Of a stretch of DNA of 51,986 bases, positions 39,112 to 47,580 are shown piece by piece. The notes below the pieces were generated by a model that saw only the letters and a list, made by a program, of their open reading frames with translations, was not told the DNA's origin and made no database searches. Each line of letters opens with the position of its first letter. The first letter of the stretch is position 1. The DNA is from a virus: positions 1 through 51,986 of the IMG/VR virus record IMGVR_UViG_3300036766_001779; one strand, written 5' to 3'. A program made the translations under genes and the position numbers.

Positions 39112-40221
39112 TTACTTCTTTTTAGAAACGGTCTTTTTTGCAATCTTTTTGGCCGGCTTCTTTTCCTCCTCTTCTTCGAGTTCCTCTTCTTCGCCGTTCT
39201 CTTCTTCGTCCTGTTTTTTGGACAGCTTGATGTCGTCACGCTCAACTTCCCATTCTTCATCGTCGACGAGAACAGTGATACTCTCGCCGATGGACACAAC
39301 GGCTCCTACGAGCTCGTTTTTCTTGTCGTCCTTGAACGTGACATTTTTGCCGAGCAGGTCCGTTTCTTTGGACAGGCCCATCTTTTCCCAGTAGGGTTTG
39401 CCTTTTACGGCTCCCTTTTTGGTGGGCTTGACTTCCTCTTCATCTTCGTCTTCGGGCTCTTCTTCCTCAGCGTCTTCCTCCTTATCATCGTCGTCGGAAG
39501 ACTCATCAGATACCTTTTTCGCGACCTTTTTGGCCGGTTTGGCATCTTCGTCTTCTTCGTCCTCCTCCTCTTCGACGATGGTGATTTCCGACGCATCAAC
39601 TTCCCAGCGGTCGCCGGCGACGTCCTTGATGGTAAGAACGCCATCAAGCTGTTTGATCACTTTGCCCTGAATGGATTTTTTGCCATCCTTGAAAGACACG
39701 AGAACTCCGCGTAAGTCGAGTTCCTCTTCGTCCTTTTTACGCTTTGTCGGAGGCGCTTCTTCTTCGTCGTCCGCACTGCCTTCGCCGGCTTCGTCATCGA
39801 GTAGCTTGTTGACGTACGTGTTCTGATACTTGTTGCCGTCCTTGCCAGTTTTCGTACGAAGATTGAGTTCCGCTTTGATTCCGGTCATTTTGTCGAGCAC
39901 GTCCGGAAGGTCCTCAATTTCGTCCGGAATGTCGACGTCAAGAGTGGCCAGAGTACGTTTTGTGATTTCAACGCCCTGGTCATTCCACAAGCCGAGATTG
40001 ACCCACACACGGCGATTGGCATTGGTTGGCCCGAGCAATTTCCATTGCATGGAAATTTGCAGACGTTTCTCGTCCTTCATTTCGCGCTCTTGAATCGTCG
40101 CTTCAACGAGTTCGCCTGTGTATTTTCCATCAGGGATGTCGTCAAACGTACCAGCTTCCGGCGTATCGACTTCCTTCCACAGTTTTCCAGCTTCCTTTAG
40201 CAGACCCTTGTTCATAGCCAT
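39112..40221 (-). CDS. SSB-like protein (DUF669 N-domain) with two SH3/KOW-like repeats and acidic linkers
   Basis: The protein has 369 residues. Residues 1-140 match the phage DUF669 group of ssDNA-binding proteins (GTFDDIPDGKYTGELVEATI, then ISMQWKLLGPTNANRRVWVNLG). Two small repeats of about 50 residues follow: LRGVLVSFKDGKKSIQGKVI and LGKNVTFKDDKKNELVGAVV, each ending in a WEVD/WEVE strand and followed by a Glu/Asp-rich stretch and an AKK tail. Acidic tails are common in phage SSBs, where they recruit replication proteins. AAAAGGAGTACTGCA precedes ATG 40221. Confidence 0.8.
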   Translation of the reverse strand: MAMNKGLLKEAGKLWKEVDTPEAGTFDDIPDGKYTGELVEATIQEREMKDEKRLQISMQWKLLGPTNANRRVWVNLGLWNDQGVEITKRTLATLDVDIPDEIEDLPDVLDKMTGIKAELNLRTKTGKDGNKYQNTYVNKLLDDEAGEGSADDEEEAPPTKRKKDEEELDLRGVLVSFKDGKKSIQGKVIKQLDGVLTIKDVAGDRWEVDASEITIVEEEEDEEDEDAKPAKKVAKKVSDESSDDDDKEEDAEEEEPEDEDEEEVKPTKKGAVKGKPYWEKMGLSKETDLLGKNVTFKDDKKNELVGAVVSIGESITVLVDDEEWEVERDDIKLSKKQDEEENGEEEELEEEEEKKPAKKIAKKTVSKKK

Positions 40222-40259
40222 TGCAGTACTCCTTTTCGTTGCAATTGCCCTTAAAGTGA

Positions 40260-41042
40260 TTACTTCGACAACTTGTGAACTTTGTGAACCTTGTGAACCT
40301 TTCGAGACGTAAATCCTTCGAGACGGCCTTTATCTCCTTGCAGTGGGCCGTCACCTTTTCCGAATGCCTCCTTCACTTTGCTGTAGTTGAGAGGCAGATA
40401 TCCGGGCTCAATTGGGAACACCCCACCACGGTCTTTTGCCTCCAGTTCCAACTCGGGCCTGTATCTGAGAATGCGCCGTTGTGGGCTTTCAGGGTCAAAA
40501 TCGCAAAAGCCAATCACGTCGACTTCTGCACAGACAACCCTCCAGCAGGACGCACTCATACTCGGGATAGTTTTTTCGTACGTGATTCCACGTGCTTTTA
40601 CTTCCCGTTGTTTGTAGTGGCAGATGAGCACTTTGCCGGCCGGAAGATGCAGCAATTTCAGCAAGCCCGAGTGAAACTCTTGATTGAGTGCATCCCAGCC
40701 CTTGCCGTGCGATTCGTCGGAAACGTGGTCAACGCCTTTTTTCTTGCTGACATATTCCAAGCACATTTTGTACAGCAAGTCGATTGTATCAATCACAATC
40801 GTTTTGTATTTCAAAGGTTTCATTGCGACCAGCTCCGTCACAACTTTTAGATATGTTTCCCAGTTCGGAATATCGCAGCGATAAATTTTCAAATGGCGCT
40901 GGGACGTTTCCGTGCAGAGAAACAACACATCGGGAAAGTTGGATGCAAAAGTGCTTTTGCCAATTCCCGGCTGCCCGTAAATCAGCCAAGAACAAGTCTC
41001 CATTTGCATCACACCATCAGTTTGTTTCGACGGTAAAAGCAT
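40260..41042 (-). CDS. Sak4-like RecA-fold ATPase
   Basis: The protein has 260 residues with a RecA-type core: Walker A GQPGIGKST (23-31), Walker B TIVIDTIDLLY, and KVLICHYKQRE as the next strand. It resembles the Sak4 group of single-strand annealing/recombination ATPases that pair with a phage SSB, the adjacent gene. The C-terminus ends with a VHK triplet repeated three times in phase (tandem 9-nt repeat in DNA). GGAG lies before ATG 41042. Confidence 0.85.
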   Translation of the reverse strand: MLLPSKQTDGVMQMETCSWLIYGQPGIGKSTFASNFPDVLFLCTETSQRHLKIYRCDIPNWETYLKVVTELVAMKPLKYKTIVIDTIDLLYKMCLEYVSKKKGVDHVSDESHGKGWDALNQEFHSGLLKLLHLPAGKVLICHYKQREVKARGITYEKTIPSMSASCWRVVCAEVDVIGFCDFDPESPQRRILRYRPELELEAKDRGGVFPIEPGYLPLNYSKVKEAFGKGDGPLQGDKGRLEGFTSRKVHKVHKVHKLSK

Positions 41043-41054
41043 GACAGACTCCTC

Positions 41055-41975
41055 TTATACGAGTTCGGGATGGCGTTCTTTTCTCACATGAAAGTTCGCC
41101 ATAGTTGTCGGTGTTTGGCCGTGCGCACAGAATGAAAGAAATGGACAGCCCATGTAACCAGTGCATTCTTTGTCATTCTGAATCCACAGACTAGCCTTTC
41201 TGCACACGTTTATTTGGTCTGCAACAGCTCTATAAATCACAGGCACGAGTTTGACGTCTGCTGCACGTTTGTAAAGAACTGTTGTGTAGAGATACTTTGT
41301 GGCCTCTTGCTCAATTTTCTGCTCCATTTCGAGATTGAAGGCCGCAAGGGATTGCTTTTGTTTCTGGCGTATGCCGGGCTTTCCGAGTACGTTGTAGAGA
41401 CTGCCAGCAATTTTTTGTCCTGTGATTTCCTCCATTGCGTAAATGTAATCGGTTGTTTGCCAATCGACATAAAGGCGTTCAATGTAGTCAGGTCCAATGT
41501 TACTTGCAGATTTGTGCTCGAGAAGCCATAGTTTTTTGTCTTTTTTTGTGCAAAGACCGTCACATTTTCCGAGCATAGTTAGTGTGTTGTCAATTTCGAG
41601 TTCAAACTGCAGTTCAACTGCAGGCTCCTTATCGTATGTCCAAATTTTGATATTTTTGAGCAGACCACGATGGTCATTCCAAGCATTAATCAGTCCGACT
41701 ATAACGACTGAATCCTTCTCGAATGAATCAAGGTCTTCGCCGATGAGCTGTATGCGAGATTTTTTGATGTGCTTATCGATACTGTTCTGAACTTCTTCAA
41801 GCGGCTGTCCTCCAAGCAGCATTGCAAGTGCTTGATGGATTATGTTGCCAATTACGAGCGAACTTCCAGTGCTGTTGGGTGTCAGCTGGCATTCATAGCC
41901 GTAGTAATATTTGCGTTGACATGTAAGGAAGTCTCTTTTTGCGGAATACGTCAGCGTTAATTTCTTCGAATTCAC
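41055..41975 (-). CDS. PD-(D/E)XK nuclease, RecB/Cas4-like with Fe-S cysteines
   Basis: The product has 306 residues from GTG 41975, with AGGAG 7 nt upstream. Active-site motifs are H47 in IIHQAL, D139 in GKCDGL and E153-x-K155 in LLEHKSAS. Four Cys, C19 near the N-terminus and C271, C277, C283 near the C-terminus, match the 4Fe-4S arrangement of Cas4 and AddB-like nucleases. A 5'-3' ssDNA exonuclease in replication/recombination is likely. Together with the Sak4-like ATPase it may form a phage recombination module. Confidence 0.87.
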   Translation of the reverse strand: MNSKKLTLTYSAKRDFLTCQRKYYYGYECQLTPNSTGSSLVIGNIIHQALAMLLGGQPLEEVQNSIDKHIKKSRIQLIGEDLDSFEKDSVVIVGLINAWNDHRGLLKNIKIWTYDKEPAVELQFELEIDNTLTMLGKCDGLCTKKDKKLWLLEHKSASNIGPDYIERLYVDWQTTDYIYAMEEITGQKIAGSLYNVLGKPGIRQKQKQSLAAFNLEMEQKIEQEATKYLYTTVLYKRAADVKLVPVIYRAVADQINVCRKASLWIQNDKECTGYMGCPFLSFCAHGQTPTTMANFHVRKERHPELV

Positions 41976-42021
41976 GACAGTGCTCCTCTCGCTGCAGAGG
42001 TGACGGCCTCTGTTTACGCAG

Positions 42022-42243
42022 CTAAATTTTAACGAGAATGTTCACTTTGACTTCACGACTTTTTGGAAGATTCTCCTCAAGAATCGGAAGTGACTTGGCG
42101 ATGACAGCGTCCACAATCGACGATACGGACACGTTCGACGCAACTGCGAGAGATTTCAGTCGACTTATCGTTTCCCTGTCCTTGAAGTATATGGACACAC
42201 AATCACGCTCGCTCATTTTTTTATCGTCTTGAACTGAACTCAT
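42022..42243 (-). CDS. Small ribbon-helix-helix-like protein
   Basis: The product has 73 residues from ATG 42243, with AAGGAGG upstream. The stretch DCVSIYFKDRETISRLKSLA, then SSIVDAVIAKSLPILEE gives a strand followed by two helices, the order of ribbon-helix-helix DNA-binding proteins. It is a candidate for binding the palindromes near 47173 and 49683. The function is inferred. Confidence 0.65.
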   Translation of the reverse strand: MSSVQDDKKMSERDCVSIYFKDRETISRLKSLAVASNVSVSSIVDAVIAKSLPILEENLPKSREVKVNILVKI

Positions 42244-42266
42244 TTTCGTTTCCTCCTTGTTAATTT

Positions 42267-43637
42267 TTAACTGCATTTAAGATCATCGTCTATGCCACAG
42301 AAAACTTTTTTGATGACTTTTTTAGTCATCAATGAATTTCCTAAATATCGCTTTTGAAATGTCTCATCAATTGTCCACTCGTCAACTGTTCCGCGGCAGT
42401 AAATGTCGAAGTAAAGGATGTCTTCGTGAATTTCCGAGCCAATACGATGTGAACGTGCTTCAGATTGGCTTCGCTTCAGCACAGACCATCCTCTACTGTA
42501 GTATATCACTGCAGAAGCTCGAGTGAGATTAATCATCTTCGAGCCGCTGCTGAGTGGAGCAACAAGAACTTCCACTTTGCCAGCTTGGAAGTCCTGCACT
42601 GATTTCGTGATATTCTCGCTCATAAGCCGACATTTATAGCCGTTTTTCACACACATCGCATATATCTGCTGCAGTTCGAAATGATAGTTAGCCCAAACTA
42701 CCGTTTGGCGCTTTCCAGCAAATTTACGCAGCAGAATCTTGAGTGCGGACAGTTTTGCTGAATGAAACTTAATGGCGTATCGGTCAAGAATGGAGGAGCC
42801 TTTCATATAGAATCCGCCGCCACAAATTTGCAGCAGCTTATTCAACTGTGCTACGATAAAACGTGTCTCATAGAACTGGTCCTCAATCTGCACCATAAAA
42901 TTCTCGAGCAGACTGTTATAGAAAATTTTTTGTTTGTGGCTGAGATTGACAGGTACGAGCTTGAATTTCTGCGGTGGAAGATGCAGCACCTCTTCTTTTG
43001 TCACTCTAAAGGATACACGTTCAATAATTCTTCGCAGCAGCTCTTTGGAGCCGGATTTCAGCTGCCATTCAAAGCCCGACTGAAAAAAATACTTGCTGCG
43101 AAATTTCATGAATGTGGAGCCGAACGTCTCTCCATCATCTAACCATTTAAACTGTCCCCATACGTCATACAGTGAATTTGTGAAGGGTGTTCCTGTAGCA
43201 ATCATACGATTAAACGTATCTCGTGTCCATCTGTAAAGAGCGCGTGCACGTTTAGAGCGAAAGTCCTTTATCGCAGTGGACTCGTCAACAATGATTGTTT
43301 CGAATCCTTTCTCCCACAGTTGACGGCCTATAGTGCGATAGATTTCGTAATTGCCTATATAAATTGCTGCAGGCTCTTGCAGCAACTTGAGCTTTTGAAC
43401 TTTTGTGCCCAGCAACTCCACAGCGGTCAAGTCAGTGTTTTGACGTATTTCAGCAGCGAGAAGTGAGATGTAGGATTTATCGATGAGGACGAGATTTGGC
43501 TGTGTACGCAAATGTTCTATCCACGAACAGTACATATAGGTTTTGCCTGTGCCCTGCTCTGCAAAAAGCGGAATCCTTGAGCGGGTCCTGGCCCACTCAA
43601 GGAAATCCACTTGCTGTGACTGCGGAATTCGCAGCAT
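42267..43637 (-). CDS. SNF2-family DEAD-box-like helicase
   Basis: The protein has 456 residues. Motif I is EQGTGKT (29-33), motif II VDES (118-121), motif III ATGTPFTN (near 148). The second RecA lobe has TVVWANYHFELQQI, SSGSKMINLTRASAVIYYSR and QSEARSHRIG (motifs V/VI). This is the compact helicase found in many phage replication blocks, probably for fork remodelling or recombination. It begins directly after the stop of the gene at 43637 (TAATG). Confidence 0.92.
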   Translation of the reverse strand: MLRIPQSQQVDFLEWARTRSRIPLFAEQGTGKTYMYCSWIEHLRTQPNLVLIDKSYISLLAAEIRQNTDLTAVELLGTKVQKLKLLQEPAAIYIGNYEIYRTIGRQLWEKGFETIIVDESTAIKDFRSKRARALYRWTRDTFNRMIATGTPFTNSLYDVWGQFKWLDDGETFGSTFMKFRSKYFFQSGFEWQLKSGSKELLRRIIERVSFRVTKEEVLHLPPQKFKLVPVNLSHKQKIFYNSLLENFMVQIEDQFYETRFIVAQLNKLLQICGGGFYMKGSSILDRYAIKFHSAKLSALKILLRKFAGKRQTVVWANYHFELQQIYAMCVKNGYKCRLMSENITKSVQDFQAGKVEVLVAPLSSGSKMINLTRASAVIYYSRGWSVLKRSQSEARSHRIGSEIHEDILYFDIYCRGTVDEWTIDETFQKRYLGNSLMTKKVIKKVFCGIDDDLKCS

Positions 43638-43939
43638 TACGATTTCGCCAGATATTTTTCCAGTGCAGCAACGACCAGTGCTGCAAAGGAGTCCGCTTTG
43701 CCGTTTGACACAACCTTTTTGGCCTTCTCGAACAGAGGCATTGCGCCGGAATTGAAGTACACGACGACTCGCACGCCTTTGAGCTCGGACGAAGCTCGTT
43801 TGGTCTTCGCGGACTTTTCTCCTTTTGCAGTCTTCTTGGACTTCTTGGCGGGCTTCGCAGCGACTTCTTCGGTCTCGTCCACTTCCGCATCGACATTCTC
43901 TTCTTCACTTTCCACAGCTTTGGACAACTTCTTTGCCAT
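43637..43939 (-). CDS. Basic low-complexity protein with C-terminal ribbon-helix-helix-like domain
   Basis: The product has 100 residues from ATG 43939, with AAGGAGTACTGCG upstream. The first 50 residues are Glu-rich then Lys-rich (AKPAKKSKKTAKGEKSAKTK), like a histone H1 or flexible DNA-binding tail. Residues 52-100 (VRVVVYFNSGAMPLFEKAKK, SFAALVVAALEKYLAKS) have the strand-helix-helix layout of RHH proteins. It is a candidate DNA-coating or regulatory protein. The K-rich tail resembles that of the SSB-like protein at 39112. Confidence 0.65.
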   Translation of the reverse strand: MAKKLSKAVESEEENVDAEVDETEEVAAKPAKKSKKTAKGEKSAKTKRASSELKGVRVVVYFNSGAMPLFEKAKKVVSNGKADSFAALVVAALEKYLAKS

Positions 43940-44056
43940 CGCAGTACTCCTTAAAAAGATGGTTTCAATTTTCACTGCACTCAAACATATTATGTTACAT
44001 TACATCGCACTCGAGCCACAACGTTAAACTGAAATTTTTATCTGACTTTTTTGTGA

Positions 44057-44992
44057 TTACGCAGCCAATCGTTTTTCAACCAGCTCGTAAACCTTGTCCA
44101 TCACGTTCAAACTCCGTCCGAAAAACGTGTCTTCAAGACGGCGCAGCTGGGCTTCGTCACTGCCTTTTTTCTCGCCTTTGACTTTTTTCTCGTGCGTCAA
44201 AAATTCGGACACTGCGTTTGTGAGCGACCACCAACTGCCACGAATAACTGGAGCACTATTCTGCTCGTTCTCCAGCAGCGACAGGACGGCGTTTCTGTCG
44301 GATTCAGCTTTGCCAGTCTTTTCTCCTTCGGGCAACGGGTGCACAATATCCAGAACGGCCGTGACGTCCTTCTTCGAATATTTGGTGCCGGCCATTAGCT
44401 GCATACGTTTGCCTGCAGTGCTGTAGTAATCCCGCAACTTGTTATAAACAGTCGACACTGTGTCCAATTTCTCGACAACGTCGCCACGATGACGGACAGT
44501 GAGCGAATAACCCGCAACGTCTGCTGTGCTGCGAAGTAAGCCCATGACCTGATTCGAACAAAACGGATTGAACGGTATGGCTTTCCACTTGCAGGCTCGT
44601 CCTTCGTGATTTGCAGCAAACAACGTAAATGGCAGGATTCGCTCGTTAGAATGCGGGATTGAGAGCGATTTCACTTGTAATTCCGCAATGAGAAACGCAA
44701 TTCCTCCTCTGTGCATCATTCCGCCCGAGCGAAGTTTCATTGACCCATTTTCTACGAGCGGATTCAATTGACCGAACCATTCCTTGTTATCGATAGCCTG
44801 ATAACGGTCTTTTATTGCAGCAAAAAAACGTTCTTGCCCGTCAATACATCCAAAAAGACCGTTAATGTCTGTACGTTCTTTTGTTTCTTCGTTCAGGAGC
44901 CGACGAGTGACGAGCGAATAATCGAGCTGCAATTCCTGCAGCGCTTCAGTCACAGACGGTGTTTCTTTCGCCCATTTAACGAGTGCTACCAT
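44057..44992 (-). CDS. DUF932-family phage/plasmid protein
   Basis: The product has 311 residues from ATG 44992, with AAAGGAG upstream. A central region with NPFCSNQVMGLLRSTADVAG and SLTVRHRGDVVEKL matches the DUF932 family found in phages and plasmids. The function of DUF932 proteins is not settled; DNA-associated or recombination roles have been suggested. It overlaps the end of the cyclotransferase gene by 17 nt. Confidence 0.82.
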   Translation of the reverse strand: MVALVKWAKETPSVTEALQELQLDYSLVTRRLLNEETKERTDINGLFGCIDGQERFFAAIKDRYQAIDNKEWFGQLNPLVENGSMKLRSGGMMHRGGIAFLIAELQVKSLSIPHSNERILPFTLFAANHEGRACKWKAIPFNPFCSNQVMGLLRSTADVAGYSLTVRHRGDVVEKLDTVSTVYNKLRDYYSTAGKRMQLMAGTKYSKKDVTAVLDIVHPLPEGEKTGKAESDRNAVLSLLENEQNSAPVIRGSWWSLTNAVSEFLTHEKKVKGEKKGSDEAQLRRLEDTFFGRSLNVMDKVYELVEKRLAA

Positions 44993-45521
44993 GACACTTC
45001 TCCTTTGTCCAAGTATGCCCTTTAACGACTGACTGATTGACAAGTTTCTTCGAGCTGAAACGCAGTATTTCAATCTTGTGAATAATGTTCCAGACGACAT
45101 CCGGGTTTTCCCAGTTATAACGGCTCATTATCCCGCCAAGATAACTCATCGGCAAACCGAAATCCATATATCCTTCTGCAACAATCCAAGCATAGTGTGC
45201 ACTTATGCCAAAACTCGCACGGACGTTCCGTTTCGGTATGAAATAAGTCATTGCAGTACGGCCGTCCTGAAGATTGAGTCGTGTTTTGTGATAATAGTAC
45301 GGGAATCCTTCATAATAGTCCAGTGCTGCTTCGTCCTTGTCCTCAATTTCCCACAGACCACCCCAGATAAAGGCATCATTGTTGCTGCGAACAATCGTGG
45401 CAGGACCGGAAAAGGCCAGAATAGCGTTGTAGATTTTTGCACGACAAAGCGGCTCTGCAGTTCTGCAGCGTTCTGCCATCTGTGTCAAATTCAGATTGGA
45501 GCCGTATGCGAAGTATAGCAT
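44976..45521 (-). CDS. Gamma-glutamylcyclotransferase/AIG2-like protein
   Basis: The product has 181 residues from ATG 45521, with TTGGAG upstream. YFAYGSNL at residues 3-10 is the substrate-binding loop of the family, and E71 in DYYEGFPYYY is the likely catalytic Glu. These enzymes cyclise a gamma-glutamyl group to 5-oxoproline and release the amine. In phages and mobile elements they often lie near amidoligases that form the same kind of bond; one is at 48611. The partner substrate is unknown. Confidence 0.88.
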   Translation of the reverse strand: MLYFAYGSNLNLTQMAERCRTAEPLCRAKIYNAILAFSGPATIVRSNNDAFIWGGLWEIEDKDEAALDYYEGFPYYYHKTRLNLQDGRTAMTYFIPKRNVRASFGISAHYAWIVAEGYMDFGLPMSYLGGIMSRYNWENPDVVWNIIHKIEILRFSSKKLVNQSVVKGHTWTKEKCHGSTR

Positions 45522-45532
45522 TGAAATTCTCC

Positions 45533-45563
45533 AAAGAAAAAAGAAGGGGCAAAATGCCCCTTC
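45533..45563 (-). terminator. Minus-strand rho-independent terminator
   Basis: The stem GAAGGGGC/GCCCCTTC (45563-45556 with 45550-45543) has a 5-nt loop and is followed on the minus strand by TTTTTTCTTT. It ends the transcript of the gene at 45587-45784 just before the cyclotransferase gene. Confidence 0.85.
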
Positions 45564-45586
45564 CGTGCTATCCGCTTCTGATTGTT

Positions 45587-45784
45587 CTACGCTTCTGCCG
45601 GCTTGTAAATATTCAGACCGAGCTTGAATCCGCCTTCCAGCGTCACATTGCCGCAGGTGCTGGCAACTTGAAGATTTTTGCCTGAACCTGTCTTGCCAAA
45701 CGACTTCGTGGAATCGACGGTAATGATAATTTTGCCGCCCTTTTGCTCCACACTCACATTGTTGCCTACAGTGACTACTGCCAT
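45587..45784 (-). CDS. Hypothetical small protein, 65 aa
   Basis: This is a beta-rich 65-residue protein (GNNVSVEQKGGKIIITVDST, then FGKTGSGKNLQVAS). I do not recognise it. It is bracketed by its own promoter (45846-45873) and terminator (45533-45563), so it is probably expressed as a short separate transcript, at a high level. AAAGGAG precedes ATG 45784. Confidence 0.7.
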   Translation of the reverse strand: MAVVTVGNNVSVEQKGGKIIITVDSTKSFGKTGSGKNLQVASTCGNVTLEGGFKLGLNIYKPAEA

Positions 45785-45845
45785 GACTTATTCTCCTTTC
45801 GCTAACGGTTTTGGCCAGATTCATCTGACCATTTCAACTTCGTTT

Positions 45846-45873
45846 ACATTACACTGCACTTTTTCATTGTCAA
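45846..45873 (-). promoter_or_regulatory. Minus-strand promoter for the 65-aa gene
   Basis: A perfect -35 TTGACA (45873-45868) and a -10 TAATGT (45851-45846) are 16 nt apart, about 60 nt before ATG 45784. Just upstream, at 45878-45899, GAAAACAAA/TTTGTTTTC is a perfect 9-bp inverted repeat that may be an operator or a weak terminator for the genes upstream. Confidence 0.6.
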
Positions 45874-45956
45874 CGGTGAAAACAAAATTATTTGTTTTCT
45901 CGAGCGAAAAAAATTAGTACATCGATGGGAAGTCCACAGAAACGCCTTCTGCTGAA

Positions 45957-46181
45957 TCACATGCGTCGATGAATTCGTCGAGCGAACAGTTCTTCCGCAG
46001 TGGATTTCGCGCCTGAAACTTCCGATTGTGCCTCACTGAAACGGTCAGCCCGACTGGTGGCCGGCTTCACACGGACAACAGAAACTTCGGCTTCCGGATA
46101 TTTCGCCTTGATGGCGTCCGTGACCAGTTTTTTGATGACGTTCACTTTGGCTTTGTGCTGTTGTACGTTCACTTGAATCAT
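45957..46181 (-). CDS. Hypothetical small protein, 74 aa
   Basis: The protein has 74 residues and begins MIQVNVQQHKAKVNVIKKLV. It is basic, with a Ser/Ala/Glu-rich C-terminal half. I do not recognise it. GGGAGTAACTGCA lies before ATG 46181, one of several starts in this region with an almost identical leader. It follows the HNH gene closely. Confidence 0.65.
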   Translation of the reverse strand: MIQVNVQQHKAKVNVIKKLVTDAIKAKYPEAEVSVVRVKPATSRADRFSEAQSEVSGAKSTAEELFARRIHRRM

Positions 46182-46186
46182 TGCAG

Positions 46187-46588
46187 TTACTCCCTTGCTC
46201 TGAGGGCAGCCGAAAAGCCGCCCTGACGGTTGATTAAACTCTTCGCCTCATCGAGCGGAAGGGCACGACGGGCACAATTTTTCACGTACTGTTCCACTTT
46301 TTTCGCAGTTATTCCGTGATTGACGTACTGGGCCACTGCACGGCAGAATCCCCGCAACGAACGATTGCCGCGCGAAGAATTGCATTTCTTGCAGCAGGTA
46401 ACGAGATTTGTGGCGTTGTTTGTTCCGTTTTTGGAATGCGGACGAAGATGGTCGAGAGTGAGTACTGCTCCATTTTCCACCGTAGCTCCGCAATACGCAC
46501 AGGCCAGCCCATCTCGCAGATAGATAGCCAGCCTTTTTTCATTCCGAATCCACTTCTGCCCATGCCAATTTTCGTTGCGGGAAGTCAC
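46187..46588 (-). CDS. HNH endonuclease
   Basis: The product has 133 residues from GTG 46588, with GGAGGA 6 nt upstream. The HNH core shows CAYCG, LTLDHLRPHSKNGTNNATNLV and CCKKCNSSRG, i.e. two zinc knuckles with the catalytic His in DHLRPHS. Phage HNH proteins are either free-standing homing nucleases or helpers of terminase and recombination. No intron or intein is seen here, so a homing or host-DNA-degrading role is open. Confidence 0.9.
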   Translation of the reverse strand: MTSRNENWHGQKWIRNEKRLAIYLRDGLACAYCGATVENGAVLTLDHLRPHSKNGTNNATNLVTCCKKCNSSRGNRSLRGFCRAVAQYVNHGITAKKVEQYVKNCARRALPLDEAKSLINRQGGFSAALRARE

Positions 46589-46604
46589 GGCAGTTCCTCC
46601 AGAG

Positions 46605-47060
46605 TTAAATGATGGCACCGTCAAAAAACTTTTTGCACTCGGGACCGATTCCGTATTCGATGGATTCCGGCACCGTCAAACGACGGCCACAACGACAGCA
46701 CTTGCCTTCGTGCTGAATGGCGTATCCGTCGGGAATTGCCAGCTTGAGGCTGACCGATTTAACGGCCCACTCGAAAACCTGGACGGGCTTGGATTCACGG
46801 CGCAGTTTGGATTTTGCAGTGAGCTGCAGATATTGGACAAGGCTGCTCCTGCTGCCAGTCGGCAAAAAGACGCCTAAGTACGTGTAGTCTTGGGTGTTGT
46901 CCGGCCCAGTGAGCAGCTGAACGAAAAACGGCATATCCGGCTTCGGACGGCGGATGCGGTACGTGTAGTGCTCCCCCTTGCCGTTGCTCGCCGTAAAAAT
47001 GGCGTTTCCGCCCGTAAAAAACTTTGGGTCTTTTAATGCATTTTGGACGACGGCTGTCAT
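46605..47060 (-). CDS. DUF6011-type protein with C-terminal zinc ribbon
   Basis: The product has 151 residues from ATG 47060, with AAAGGAGTACCGCA upstream. The last 40 residues, KCCRCGRRLTVPESIEYGIG and PECKKFF, are a DUF6011 module, a one-zinc Cys4 knuckle. The N-terminal half is beta-rich. Function unknown. It is the first gene of an operon with a good promoter at 47107-47135. Confidence 0.85.
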   Translation of the reverse strand: MTAVVQNALKDPKFFTGGNAIFTASNGKGEHYTYRIRRPKPDMPFFVQLLTGPDNTQDYTYLGVFLPTGSRSSLVQYLQLTAKSKLRRESKPVQVFEWAVKSVSLKLAIPDGYAIQHEGKCCRCGRRLTVPESIEYGIGPECKKFFDGAII

Positions 47061-47106
47061 TGCGGTACTCCTTTCTTTTTGAATTTCAACATACAACACT
47101 GCAGGA

Positions 47107-47135
47107 ATTATACCTCGGACAGACTTATATGACCA
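47107..47135 (-). promoter_or_regulatory. Minus-strand promoter P47
   Basis: A perfect -10 TATAAT (47112-47107) and a -35 TGGTCA (47135-47130) are separated by 17 nt, about 50 nt upstream of ATG 47060. A palindrome at 47173-47199 lies 37 nt upstream of the -35, as also seen before the amidoligase gene. Confidence 0.6.
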
Positions 47136-47172
47136 CATATATATGCATAAAAGTGTAAATTATTTTGCAGAT

Positions 47173-47199
47173 ATAACTGTGTGTATATACAGCAGTTAT
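47173..47199. promoter_or_regulatory. Palindromic regulator site upstream of P47
   Basis: ATAACTG and CAGTTAT arms enclose the palindrome TGTATATACA. A near copy lies at 49683-49710. In both cases the site begins exactly 113 nt before a start codon. This fixed spacing points to an activator or repressor site used by two early promoters. Confidence 0.6.
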
Positions 47200-47244
47200 A
47201 AAATCACCGTTAATATTTTTTTAAAATTATGTTTTCAGCCCACA

Positions 47245-47425
47245 AATGACCAAAATGGACACAAGCCCATCGGCTTAACTGATTTGACACCAGCCCTTTA
47301 GGACCGTGAAATTATGCGTTTCCTTCGTGTTTAAGAGGTGTTGGATTGCTGGGCCGGTAAATAGAGCCACAAAATTTATTTCCTTTTAATTAAAGTTTAA
47401 ACGGTGTTTTAGCCGATATAACTAT
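47245..47425 (+). ncRNA. Intergenic structured element, copy 4, partial (IGR-E4)
   Basis: The gap 47200-47529 holds no gene. On the plus strand ATGACCAAAATGGACAC, then TTTAGGACCGTGAAATT and TTCGTGTTTAAG follow the order of the element at 10016. The CGCC/GGCG core is not kept, so this copy is degenerate. It lies between a minus-strand terminator and the P47 promoter region. Confidence 0.4.
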
Positions 47426-47529
47426 TAGCAGCTGGGGTTCAATAACGAAAGGAGCCTCAAACAACATCCAGCCAGCTCATCCATCCGGAGGCCGTTCCGG
47501 CCACCGTCCAACTGCCCGAAGCCTTCCAA

Positions 47530-47556
47530 CAAAAAAGCCGGCCCTGTTGGCCGGCT
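47530..47556 (-). terminator. Minus-strand terminator of the amidoligase operon
   Basis: The stem AGCCGGCC/GGCCGGCT (47556-47549 with 47543-47536) is followed by TTTTTT on the minus strand. On the plus strand TCTTTTCTTTT also follows, so it may work both ways. Confidence 0.88.
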
Positions 47557-47580
47557 CTTTTCTTTTGAACTCTCCCCCTT

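Noticed and set aside
45522-45824. N-terminal extension of the cyclotransferase frame up to 45824
   Set aside because: The extension runs through a terminator and the antisense of the 65-residue gene's region; YFAYGSNL should lie at the N-terminus, as it does from ATG 45521.
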